NCBI RefSeq assembly: GCF_013003965.1
Contig: NZ_CP053069.1
Span: 2,511,419-2,575,418, forward strand
Reading direction: 5' to 3'
From: Usitatibacter rugosus
Lineage (GTDB): Bacteria > Pseudomonadota > Gammaproteobacteria > Burkholderiales > Usitatibacteraceae
DNA length: 64,000 bases
In this document: one piece after another, positions 32,701 through 39,468 of the stretch
Layout of the letters: each line of letters begins with the position of its first letter
How positions within the stretch are numbered: the stretch's first letter is position 1
Program-made: the position numbers and the translations under genes
Notes under the pieces: generated by a model
Database searches by the model: none
Told to the model about the DNA's origin: nothing
Seen by the model: the letters and a program-made list of their open reading frames with translations, nothing else

Positions 32701-35237
32701 AGGGCTTCCAGTGCAAGACCCAGGCTCGCGTCGTAACTCCCGCCGACCTGGTAGACCTTCATGCGCAAACTGTAGATCCGGGCTCGGTCGAGATTGGAAT
32801 CCGAATTCGCAAGCATCAACTCGAACAGGCGGTCTGCCGATTCGAAATGGCCTTCCAGGTATTCACACTCGGCAAGGCCCAGGTACAACTCGAGGGTCTC
32901 GCCATGGGACCGTGTCCACCCGTCTGCGGTGACCAGGGCGGCAGCCTGGGCGAGATAGGCACGAGCGGCTCCATAGGCAACCCCGGATTTCGCCCTCAGG
33001 CCGGCCACCACGTTTAGCCGAAGCAGGTCCACCCTCTCATCGGCGTCGGCAATGAGACCCACAGCGTGATTCAGTTGGTTGACGATGGCGAAGACGTGAT
33101 CGGCCGTCGGCTCCCTGCGGCTTGCCGCGCGGAGCCGGCGTCCGATACGAAGGTGCGTTTCGGGCCGCAACCCCTGGGGCACCAATGCGTATGCCGCCTC
33201 CTGGACACGGTCGTGCACGAATTGGTATGCACCCTCGAGGCGAAGGACAAGGCCCGCGTTGGTGGCGTCCGCGAGTGCGGAGTGGATTTCCCCTTCGGAG
33301 CTGTCGCGGACGACCGCGAGGGTCGCGAAGTCCGCGTGGCTGCCCAGGCAGGCAAGCTCCTTCAGCCCTTCTTGCGCGGCTGCCGGCAAGCGCTTCAGCC
33401 TCACGACCATCAATTGCACGATGTTGTCCGTGTAGCCCTTGGCGCCAATGCGCTCGACATCCCAGGTCCAGGCCGTAACTCCCGCATCGAACGAGAGGAG
33501 CCCGTCGGCGGCGAGCTCGGTCAGGAACTGGATCACGAAGAACGGATTGCCACCCGCCTTTTCGAACACCAGGCGGGCGAGCGGCAGCGCGCGCTGCCCG
33601 TCGCAATGGAGGGCACTGGCGACGAGACGAACCAGGTCATCGATTTCGAGCGCCGAGAGCACGATCTCCTCTACACGTGTCCGGGTCTCCCGGAGCGCTG
33701 CGAGCGAGGAGATGAGCGGATGCGAGGGGCCGACTTCGTTGTCCCGGTAGGCCCCGATCAACAGCAGATGGCGGGTCTCGGGCCGGCTCACCACATCCTG
33801 GAGCAGGGCAAGAGTCGCACTGTCGATCCACTGCAGGTCATCCAGGAACAGCACCAGCGGATGGTCGGATTGGGCGAACGCGTGGAGGAATCCGCGAAAT
33901 GCCATCTGGAAGCGGTTGCGGGCATCTTGTGGCGGCAGGTCCGGCACGGGCGGTTGCTTGCCGATGACGAGCTCCAGCTCGGGAACGAGGCTCACGATGA
34001 GTTGGCCGTTGGGCCCCACGGCTCGCCGGATCGAGTCGCGCCAGCCGGCAAGCTCCGCTTCGCTGCTGCGCAGGATCATCTGCACGAGCGCCTGCAAGGC
34101 CTGGGCGAGCGCGGCGTAAGGGATATCACCCTTGAGCTGGTCGCACTTACCCGAAGCAAAGATCGACATCGACACGCTCGATGCCCTTTGAAGCTCGAGG
34201 ACCAGCGACGACTTGCCGATTCCGGAGTACCCGGAAACGAGCATCAGTTCGGAGCTTCCCTCGGCGGCAACGCGCTCGAACGCCGCGAGCAGCGCCCGGA
34301 GGGCCTCTTCGCGTCCGTACAACGTTTCGGAAATCCGGAGGACATCGGGAATGTCGTGCGCAGCGAGCGCAAAGGATTCGATCCCGGCGGCCAGCTGCTG
34401 CGGCGCCAGGCAGCGCCGCAAGTCCGCGTCCAGGCCGGCGGCGGTTTGATAGCGGTCCTCCGGTGTCTTTGAGAGCAATTTCATGATCAGGGCCGAAATC
34501 GCTTCAGGCACGCCCGGCGCGCGTTCGGCGGGTGGCACGGCTTGGCGCGCGATATGGCAATGCACCAACTCCATGGGATCCGCGACCGTAAACGGCAGTA
34601 CACCGGTAGCCATCCGGTAGAAAGTAATCCCCAGCGCGTAGAGGTCACTGCGCGCGTCGACGGAGCGGTTCATCCGTCCCGTCTGCTCCGGAGCCATGTA
34701 GGCCAGCGTGCCCGTGATGACTCCCGGGGGCTCGGGCAGCTGGCGCTCTCGCGACAACCGCGAGGCGATGCCAAAGCCGGTCAGCCAGACTTGTCCCGTG
34801 GTGGAATCCACGAACACGTTGGCCGGCTTCAGGTCCCGATGGATGAGCCCCCGTCCGTGCAGCCGGCCTACGGCCGCAGAGAGGGCCACGGCAAGGCGCA
34901 AGAATCGGCCGACCTCCATGGGCTGGCCGACAAGGCCTTCCAGGGGCTCGCCTCCGGCGTACTCGACCACGAGCATTGTTCGCCCACGCTCGCGCACCAA
35001 CTCGAGCGGACGCAGCGCCCATGAGGAGTCCAGGTGGTCCTTGAGCTCGTACTCGCGGGTGAGGCGATTGATGCTCTCGAGCGTCGGATGCTCGGTGCCG
35101 GCCCCCGCCGGCACGAACGCATGCCTCTGACCCTCGGCATCGACTCGTCGCAGCCTGCAGAACGCCCGTTCGCCGTCCTTCCACAAGATCTCTACGGACT
35201 CCTGTTGTCGGTCGGCTCCCATCGCGATTGCCTTCAT
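29703..35237 (-). CDS. Giant Ser/Thr kinase-like - AAA ATPase - GAF - PAS - histidine kinase
   Basis: 1844 residues: protein-kinase-like domain (about 15-280) with HRDLKPAN (Asp135) and APE (182-184), but GFG at 154-156 where active kinases have DFG; a P-loop ATPase (Lys342 in GYSGIGKSS) with the long helical MalT-like region; GAF (about 1316-1470); PAS (about 1482-1590); and a histidine kinase with His1624 (SIAHEVNQP), Asn1741 and DSGPGV. The protein is soluble. Proteins with this layout are known from several proteobacteria. The start at 35237 overlaps the receiver gene by 4 bp, which supports it over an ATG five codons later. The receiver upstream or the divergent FixJ-type regulator are likely phosphotransfer partners. 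Confidence 0.9.
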   Translation of the reverse strand: MKAIAMGADRQQESVEILWKDGERAFCRLRRVDAEGQRHAFVPAGAGTEHPTLESINRLTREYELKDHLDSSWALRPLELVRERGRTMLVVEYAGGEPLEGLVGQPMEVGRFLRLAVALSAAVGRLHGRGLIHRDLKPANVFVDSTTGQVWLTGFGIASRLSRERQLPEPPGVITGTLAYMAPEQTGRMNRSVDARSDLYALGITFYRMATGVLPFTVADPMELVHCHIARQAVPPAERAPGVPEAISALIMKLLSKTPEDRYQTAAGLDADLRRCLAPQQLAAGIESFALAAHDIPDVLRISETLYGREEALRALLAAFERVAAEGSSELMLVSGYSGIGKSSLVLELQRASSVSMSIFASGKCDQLKGDIPYAALAQALQALVQMILRSSEAELAGWRDSIRRAVGPNGQLIVSLVPELELVIGKQPPVPDLPPQDARNRFQMAFRGFLHAFAQSDHPLVLFLDDLQWIDSATLALLQDVVSRPETRHLLLIGAYRDNEVGPSHPLISSLAALRETRTRVEEIVLSALEIDDLVRLVASALHCDGQRALPLARLVFEKAGGNPFFVIQFLTELAADGLLSFDAGVTAWTWDVERIGAKGYTDNIVQLMVVRLKRLPAAAQEGLKELACLGSHADFATLAVVRDSSEGEIHSALADATNAGLVLRLEGAYQFVHDRVQEAAYALVPQGLRPETHLRIGRRLRAASRREPTADHVFAIVNQLNHAVGLIADADERVDLLRLNVVAGLRAKSGVAYGAARAYLAQAAALVTADGWTRSHGETLELYLGLAECEYLEGHFESADRLFELMLANSDSNLDRARIYSLRMKVYQVGGSYDASLGLALEALKLFGVAFPESDEEIQAAADAEFRAVAINLGERHIGDLLDAPAALDPEVRATIDLLVDAVPSAYNGRPKLFPLLVMKAVNLSLRHGNTDQSSYAYAVHALMLVGVYGEMAQAFEFSEMALRLNERFGNARLRGALLHLHGDHVNFWRRHFATGAPILEQGLRACLEVGDLVYAGHLAFLSVWQGIERGDALEEASALAARNGEIARRSHNDAVHHTIQLEQQFLACLQGKTRDPLKLDVDGFDEGASLATIEKAAFGCGIALHQVMKQILAFLDGRHPEALEAAHVAEPLLGAAMATPIVATYHFFHALTLTALYPGAPAEEQPKIARLLEGKLEKLEHWAANCPGNYHNRYALLLAEIARIEGRPTEAMDLYEDAIRSARDNGFVHQEALAFELAAQFYAARGFATFAHAYLRNARDAYLRWGAQGKVRQLEAVYPQVRDGDPAPHSSSAIQETVEHLDLGTVVKVSEAISGEIVLEKLIDTLMRTALEHAGAQRGLLLLPHGDEYRIEAEVTTRGNEVAVDLRQSAVTAADLPESIWRYALRTKESVLLPDASGQGPFSSDDYIRRHHARSVLCLPILKQGRLLGMLYLENNLAPHAFTPARMAVLKLLASEAAISMENARLYREVAEREARIRRLVDANIIGIAIWDFDGRILDANDAYLRMVGYGREDVLSGRLRWKDLTPPEWLEREERELLPQLKAAGSLAPYEKEYFRKDGSRVPVLLGLATFEGDGNQGVAFALDLTERKSAGDALRALQMELAHANRLATMGQLAASIAHEVNQPIGATRNNAHAALRFLSADPPDLGEVREALECVVNDTYRAGDIIGRIRDQIRKVPPRKEEVALNDAIEEVIALVRGELSKNRVSVQTQLAEGLPTIHGVRVQLQQVVLNLIVNAIEAMAGVDVGVRELTIRSESHPIEGLCVEVGDSGPGVSPEDRGRIFESFYTTKAGGVGIGLSICRSIIEAHGGRLWADANHPRGALFSFTLPAGLNKGSVHP

Positions 35238-35623
35238 CGGCCAGGCTCTCCCGTGCCGCGCGCGAAGACGGAACGAAGGCAGCGAATCAGGTGGGCCTCC
35301 TCCAGCGGCTTGCTAAGGTAGCACTTCACCCCCAGGGACAGCATGAGGTCCTGGACGATGTCGTCCGGGTAGGCCGTGACGAGGATCGTCGGGATCGCAT
35401 GCCCACCTTCGGTCAACGACTTGTAGAGGTCGATACCCGTCATTGCGGGCATGTGGACATCGGCGACCAGGCAGGTCGTCGCCGCAAGCTCGGGAGATGC
35501 GAGGAACTCGCCGGCGGACGAAAACACCGCGACCGGGTAGCCCAGCGACTTGAGCAGTCTCCGCATGGAATCGCGAAAGGACTGGTCGTCGTCTACGATG
35601 GAGATCAGCGCTTGCTCGGACAC
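35234..35623 (-). CDS. Single-domain response regulator (receiver only)
   Basis: A 129-residue CheY-like receiver without an output domain. It has the acidic triad in IVDDDQ, phospho-acceptor Asp55 (VADVHMP), Thr83 (LVTAYPDD) and Lys105 (YLSKP). Its stop overlaps the start of the giant kinase by 4 bp, so they are coupled and probably cognate. It may act as a phosphate sink or relay towards the divergent FixJ-type regulator. A gap of 196 bp (35624-35819) separates the two divergent units and should contain both promoters. Confidence 0.92.
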   Translation of the reverse strand: MSEQALISIVDDDQSFRDSMRRLLKSLGYPVAVFSSAGEFLASPELAATTCLVADVHMPAMTGIDLYKSLTEGGHAIPTILVTAYPDDIVQDLMLSLGVKCYLSKPLEEAHLIRCLRSVFARGTGEPGR

Positions 35624-35819
35624 TCCGCCTCCGGCTCACGGCTCGCGATCCACCGCCGTGAGTGAAGAATAGCGCGCTGCAAACCCCGGATCTCTAAACC
35701 TTGGCTTAGCCCCATGAGCCGAAGGCCGTCTTTCCCGAGGGATACGTTGGGACTAGACTCGCCAAGGAGGAACGGCACGAGGATTTGGCCAACAAGCCGT
35801 CAAGGGAAGAGAGGCTTCC

Positions 35820-36479
35820 GTGGTCGTTCAATCGCAAGCGAAGCCATTGCCGGACTCGAGAGCATGCGTCGTGGTCGTCGACGACGATGCGGAGTTCCGC
35901 GAATCGCTTGGACGACTGTTGCGTTCCGCGGGGCTTCAGGCCCGTCTGTTTGCATCCATCGCCGAATTCCAGGGATCCGCGCCGCCCGATTGCCCGACTT
36001 GCCTGGTCCTCGATGTGAGGCTGCCGGGGCGAAGCGGGCTCGACTACCAGCGCGATCTCGTCGCGGGGAGCGGCAGGCTACCCATCGTCTTCATCACGGG
36101 ACACGGCGACATTCCCATGACCGTGCAGGCGATGAAGCGTGGCGCGATCGAGTTTCTCACCAAGCCGTTCCGGGACCAGGACCTCATCGATGCCGTCAAC
36201 ATCGGGATCGCTCGCGACCGGGAGCGCCGGGAGAATGAAGAATCGATCAGCTCGCTCAAGGCACGGTTCGAGGTGCTGACGCCGCGAGAGCGCGCGATCC
36301 TGCTCCAGGTCGCGGAGGGCCGGCTGAACAAGCAGATTGCCGGCGACATGGGTATCACCGAAACCACGGTGAAGGTGCATCGCAGCAACATGATGCGGAA
36401 GGTCAAGGCTGGATCGCTCGTCGAGCTCAGCCGAATGGTCGACAAGCTGAAGCTCCTGGCGGAAAAGCACGACGAGTAA
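35820..36479 (+). CDS. FixJ-family response regulator
   Basis: A 219-residue regulator beginning with GTG, with GGGAAGAGAGG upstream. The receiver has VVDDD, phospho-acceptor Asp65 (LVLDVRLPG), Thr93 (FITGHGDIPM) and Lys115 (FLTKPF), the FixJ/NodW pattern. The LuxR-type helix-turn-helix covers about 150-210 (LTPRERAILL, LNKQIAGDMGITETTVKVHR). Its stop overlaps the patatin ATG in TAATG, so the two are coupled. It is divergent from the kinase-receiver pair, the usual arrangement for a cognate system. Confidence 0.93.
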   Translation: MVVQSQAKPLPDSRACVVVVDDDAEFRESLGRLLRSAGLQARLFASIAEFQGSAPPDCPTCLVLDVRLPGRSGLDYQRDLVAGSGRLPIVFITGHGDIPMTVQAMKRGAIEFLTKPFRDQDLIDAVNIGIARDRERRENEESISSLKARFEVLTPRERAILLQVAEGRLNKQIAGDMGITETTVKVHRSNMMRKVKAGSLVELSRMVDKLKLLAEKHDE

Positions 36480-37879
36480 TGGACACGGTCTGCCTGGCCA
36501 AGGCCGCCCGAGCTGTTGGAGCCTTGGCTGCCGCCACGGCCCTCGCCGGTTGCGCGAGCGTGGCTCGGAGCCCGCCGGCCAACATGCCGGTGTCCTCCAC
36601 GACACCTGCGGGAATGGGGGCGCCGACGGACCTCATCCGGCCCAATTCCATCATTCTCGCGTTCTCCGGTGGAGGGCTCCGCGCGGCAGCTTTCGCGCAC
36701 GGTGTACTCGAGGGCCTCGCCGCCGTGAAGTCCGGCGACAAGGATCTTCTCGACGACGTGGCGCTGATCAACGCCGTGTCCGGAAGCGCTCTCACGGCAG
36801 CACACTTCGGTGTGTTCGGGCGCGAGGGCCTGGCGAGGTTTCCGGAGCGAGTCCTTTCCCCCGGTTTCGAAGACGCGATGCGAACGTCGCTGTGGAGTCC
36901 GGCCAACCTGGCGCGCGCTATCGGTGGTGGAGTGAACGGCCGCGAGAACTTCAGCGACGTCCTCGACAACCGGATCTTCCACGGCGCGACGTTCGGCGAC
37001 ATGTACCGCCGCGGACGCCCCGGAATCAGGATCCAGGCCACCGATCTCTACCATCGCGTGCCGTTCCCGTTCATTCCGGCGATCTTCGAGGTGCTCTGCA
37101 GCGACCTGTCGCGATACAGCGTAGCCGACGCGGTCGCCGCGTCGATGGCCGTTCCGGTGGTCTTCGCCCCGGTGGTCCTTCGTCCCTATCACGATCGGTG
37201 CGGCCCGCTGCCCTCCTTCGCGCGCGACCTTCGCGTGCAGCCCGAATCCCCCCGGAGCGTGAATGCGATCGCCCGGGCCATCTCGGCCTACCGGGATCCC
37301 AAGCGGGAAAGGTACGTCAAGCTGGGCGACGGTGGCCTCACCGACAACTTCGCGGTCTCCACCCTCGTCTTGTCTCGCGCCATCATGGAAACGCCGTATG
37401 CCCCGATGACGCAACGCGATGCGGTGACGATCCGGCGCCTGCTGGTCGTCGTGGTGGACGCGTCCCGCGGTCCCCATGGCGACTGGATCGGCGCTGAAGC
37501 CGGTCCGGGGGGATTCGAGCTCGCTGTTTCCGCGACGGACGCGGCGGTGGACTCCGCGGCGCGGGGTGCTGCCGATGCGCTCGGTTCAATACTGCTGGAT
37601 TGGCAGCTCGCGGTGATTGCGTATCGATGCAGCTTGTCGCCCAGCGAGGTCGCGCGGCTCGGAGGGCCCGCTGACTGGAACTGCGCGGACGTGAAGTTCG
37701 CGCTGGCCAATCTCGCCATTGAAGACCTGGAAAGTCCATGGCGCGAACGGGTGGAGCCTATTGCTACTCGCCTCGCCCTGGAGCCCAGGGAGATCGAAGC
37801 CACGATCGAAGGCGCCCGGCGCGCCGTGCTCGCGCATCCCCGGTTGCAGGCGTACTTGAGGGACCGGGTGGGACCGTAG
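36479..37879 (+). CDS. Patatin-like phospholipase lipoprotein
   Basis: A 466-residue protein with lipobox LAGC (Cys25), so it should be membrane-anchored outside the cytoplasm. The patatin motifs are the Gly-rich oxyanion loop FSGGGLRAAAFAHG (62-75), nucleophile Ser101 in NAVSGSAL, and the Asp of LGDGGLTDN. The nucleophile elbow lacks the normal first and last glycines of GxSxG (here AVSGS), so activity is probable but not certain. Patatins hydrolyse phospholipid acyl esters. Translational coupling to the FixJ-type regulator makes it a likely part or output of the signalling block. It ends 4 bp before tRNA-Cys, which is on the other strand. Confidence 0.82.
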   Translation: MDTVCLAKAARAVGALAAATALAGCASVARSPPANMPVSSTTPAGMGAPTDLIRPNSIILAFSGGGLRAAAFAHGVLEGLAAVKSGDKDLLDDVALINAVSGSALTAAHFGVFGREGLARFPERVLSPGFEDAMRTSLWSPANLARAIGGGVNGRENFSDVLDNRIFHGATFGDMYRRGRPGIRIQATDLYHRVPFPFIPAIFEVLCSDLSRYSVADAVAASMAVPVVFAPVVLRPYHDRCGPLPSFARDLRVQPESPRSVNAIARAISAYRDPKRERYVKLGDGGLTDNFAVSTLVLSRAIMETPYAPMTQRDAVTIRRLLVVVVDASRGPHGDWIGAEAGPGGFELAVSATDAAVDSAARGAADALGSILLDWQLAVIAYRCSLSPSEVARLGGPADWNCADVKFALANLAIEDLESPWRERVEPIATRLALEPREIEATIEGARRAVLAHPRLQAYLRDRVGP

Positions 37880-37882
37880 TTC

Positions 37883-37956
37883 TGGAGGCAGGAGGCGGAA
37901 TCGAACCGCCGTACACGGCTTTGCAGGCCGCTGCATAACCACTCTGCCATCCCGCC
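37883..37956 (-). tRNA. tRNA-Cys (anticodon GCA)
   Basis: 74 nt with encoded CCA. The 7-bp acceptor stem GGCGGGA/TCCTGCC (one G-U pair), anticodon loop CTGCAAA giving GCA, and T arm GGCGGTTCGATTCCGCC are all intact. In the usual proteobacterial order pgsA - tRNA-Gly - tRNA-Cys it would follow tRNA-Gly directly; here a protein gene lies between. Confidence 0.97.
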
Positions 37957-37995
37957 CGGGAGGCGACCCCGCAATTCAGGGCCGGTGAAGCGAAA

Positions 37996-38026
37996 CGGGG
38001 GAAACCGGTGTGACCGTTTTCCCCCG
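37996..38026 (-). terminator. Hairpin copy A after the IPTL-CTERM gene
   Basis: The arms CGGGGGAAA and TTTCCCCCG plus an inner CGGT/ACCG pair around a 3-nt loop; one C-T mismatch. It lies 50 bp after the IPTL-CTERM stop, between it and tRNA-Cys. It shares the outer arms and CCGGT with copy B at 38731-38760. On the minus strand it is followed by TTTCG, a weak T run. Confidence 0.65.
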
Positions 38027-38075
38027 GGGAATCTGGTGCCGCGCTAGGACACGCGACGACAAATTATACCAAACC

Positions 38076-38693
38076 CTAGCGCCTGCGCCGCATGTGCAGC
38101 ATGCCGGCTCCCATCGCCAGCAGGGCCAGCAAGAGCAGCGCCCAGGAGTCGAGCGTCGGGACGCGCGAGCAGTTGGTGCTGCTGCCCAGCGTGATGCAGC
38201 TGCCGCCCGGCCCGTTGATCGTGAAGGTCGAAACATCGACGGGCGTGCTGCCCGAGTTGAACGCGACCAGCACGGAGTATTGCTGCCCGGCCACCAGGTT
38301 GAAGCCCGTGAACGTGCCCACCTTGGGGTTGGTGTTCAGCGCAAGGACCGCGACGATGAAGTTGGCGAGCGGCGTGGCCGGCGCGACGGGCGACGGGCTG
38401 AAGATCCCGTTGAGGATCCAGGTCGTGTTCAGGACGTTCGTGGTGCTCGAGGTGGCGGTGTAGGTGCCCGTCTGGGTGACGGTGAGCGGGAGCAGGACGT
38501 AGTTGTACGGACCCGCCACGTACCCCGTGAACGAGGTCTGCTGGGCGTTGGCCGGGCCATTGATGTTGGTGACGAGGGTGGGTGTCTGGCCGAGGGGCCA
38601 GGTGCTGACGACGGTGGCTGCGTTTGCGGTGAGGGAGGCGAGGGAAGCGAGGGAAACAACGAGGACGGCTACTGCGCGCGCGACTGCTTTCAT
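38076..38693 (-). CDS. IPTL-CTERM sorted surface protein
   Basis: A 205-residue exported protein. It has a signal peptide (VARAVAVLVVSLASLASLTANA), a Thr/Asn/Val-rich beta body, and the C-terminal sorting tag VPTLDSWALLLLALL followed by a basic end HMRRRR. This tripartite tail (IPTL-like motif, membrane span, Arg cluster) is the IPTL-CTERM signal, recognised by an exosortase-like system and common in betaproteobacteria. Two cysteines (SCITL, NCSR) flank the tail. No sorting enzyme is encoded nearby. The gene is lodged between tRNA-Gly and tRNA-Cys and is bounded by two near-identical hairpins. Confidence 0.85.
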   Translation of the reverse strand: MKAVARAVAVLVVSLASLASLTANAATVVSTWPLGQTPTLVTNINGPANAQQTSFTGYVAGPYNYVLLPLTVTQTGTYTATSSTTNVLNTTWILNGIFSPSPVAPATPLANFIVAVLALNTNPKVGTFTGFNLVAGQQYSVLVAFNSGSTPVDVSTFTINGPGGSCITLGSSTNCSRVPTLDSWALLLLALLAMGAGMLHMRRRR

Positions 38694-38720
38694 TTTTTAT
38701 GATTCTTCTTCTGTTGTGGG

Positions 38721-38760
38721 GAAAACAAAACGGGGGAAACCGGTATCCCGATTTCCCCCG
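38721..38760 (-). terminator. Intrinsic terminator after tRNA-Gly (hairpin copy B)
   Basis: The arms CGGGGGAAA and TTTCCCCCG with an inner CGG/CCG pair, followed on the minus strand by TTTTGTTTT. It begins 9 bp after the end of tRNA-Gly, so it ends the pgsA-tRNA-Gly transcript and isolates it from the IPTL-CTERM gene. Confidence 0.85.
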
Positions 38761-38768
38761 TGCAATTC

Positions 38769-38844
38769 TGGAGCGGCAGAAGAGTCTCGAACTCTCGACC
38801 TCAACCTTGGCAAGGTTGCGCTCTACCAACTGAGCTACTGCCGC
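38769..38844 (-). tRNA. tRNA-Gly (anticodon GCC)
   Basis: 76 nt with encoded CCA. Acceptor stem GCGGCAG/CTGCCGC, D arm GCTCAGTTGGTAGAGC, anticodon loop TTGCCAA giving GCC, T arm GAGAGTTCGAGACTCTT. It follows pgsA by about 40 bp on the same strand, a conserved proteobacterial arrangement. Confidence 0.97.
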
Positions 38845-38884
38845 AAAACTGAAGGGAAATTATAACCTTTTTAGGGACTTCCGA

Positions 38885-39463
38885 TCAACTCCCGCCCTTG
38901 GGAGGCACCATGGCGGCCTTGAGGTAGACCACCATGGACCACAGGGTGATGAAGGCCGCGATCCAGATGAGGATCCGCCCCACCCCGTTGGTGTGGAAGA
39001 GCCCGAAAAGCACCCCGTTGTAGAGCAGGAACGGGATGGCCACGAGCTGGGCGATGGTCTTCAGCTTGCCGAAGATGTTGACGGCCACGTTCTTCGACTG
39101 GCCGATCTGCGCCATCCATTCCCGCAGGGCCGAGATCGTGATCTCGCGGCCGATGATGATCAGCGTCGCGAACGGGTCCACGAAGCCCTTCTCCGTGAGC
39201 ACGATCATCGCGGCGGCGACCATGAGCTTGTCGGCCACCGGGTCCAGGAAGGCGCCGAAGGACGTGGTCTGGTTCCACTTGCGGGCGAGGTAGCCGTCGG
39301 CCCAGTCGGTGATGGCCGCGGCGATGAAGATCCACATCGAGATCACGTTCGCCTGGCGCTCGGTGAGCCAGTCCTCGGGGAAGTAGAGGACGGCCACGAA
39401 GAGGGGAATCGCCGCGACGCGCAGCCACGTGAGGAGGATGGGGAGGTTGAACCGGTTCGACAC
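38885..39463 (-). CDS. pgsA: CDP-diacylglycerol-glycerol-3-phosphate 3-phosphatidyltransferase
   Basis: A 192-residue integral membrane enzyme that makes phosphatidylglycerophosphate, the first committed step to phosphatidylglycerol. The CDP-alcohol phosphotransferase signature DWADGYLARKWNQTTSFGAF, continued by LDPVADK, has all three aspartates and both glycines. About five membrane helices are visible. The start is GTG at 39463 (VSNRFNLP), 5 bp after the uvrC stop; no ATG fits. The uvrC-pgsA-tRNA-Gly order is widely conserved. Confidence 0.95.
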   Translation of the reverse strand: MSNRFNLPILLTWLRVAAIPLFVAVLYFPEDWLTERQANVISMWIFIAAAITDWADGYLARKWNQTTSFGAFLDPVADKLMVAAAMIVLTEKGFVDPFATLIIIGREITISALREWMAQIGQSKNVAVNIFGKLKTIAQLVAIPFLLYNGVLFGLFHTNGVGRILIWIAAFITLWSMVVYLKAAMVPPKGGS

Positions 39464-39468
39464 GCTTC

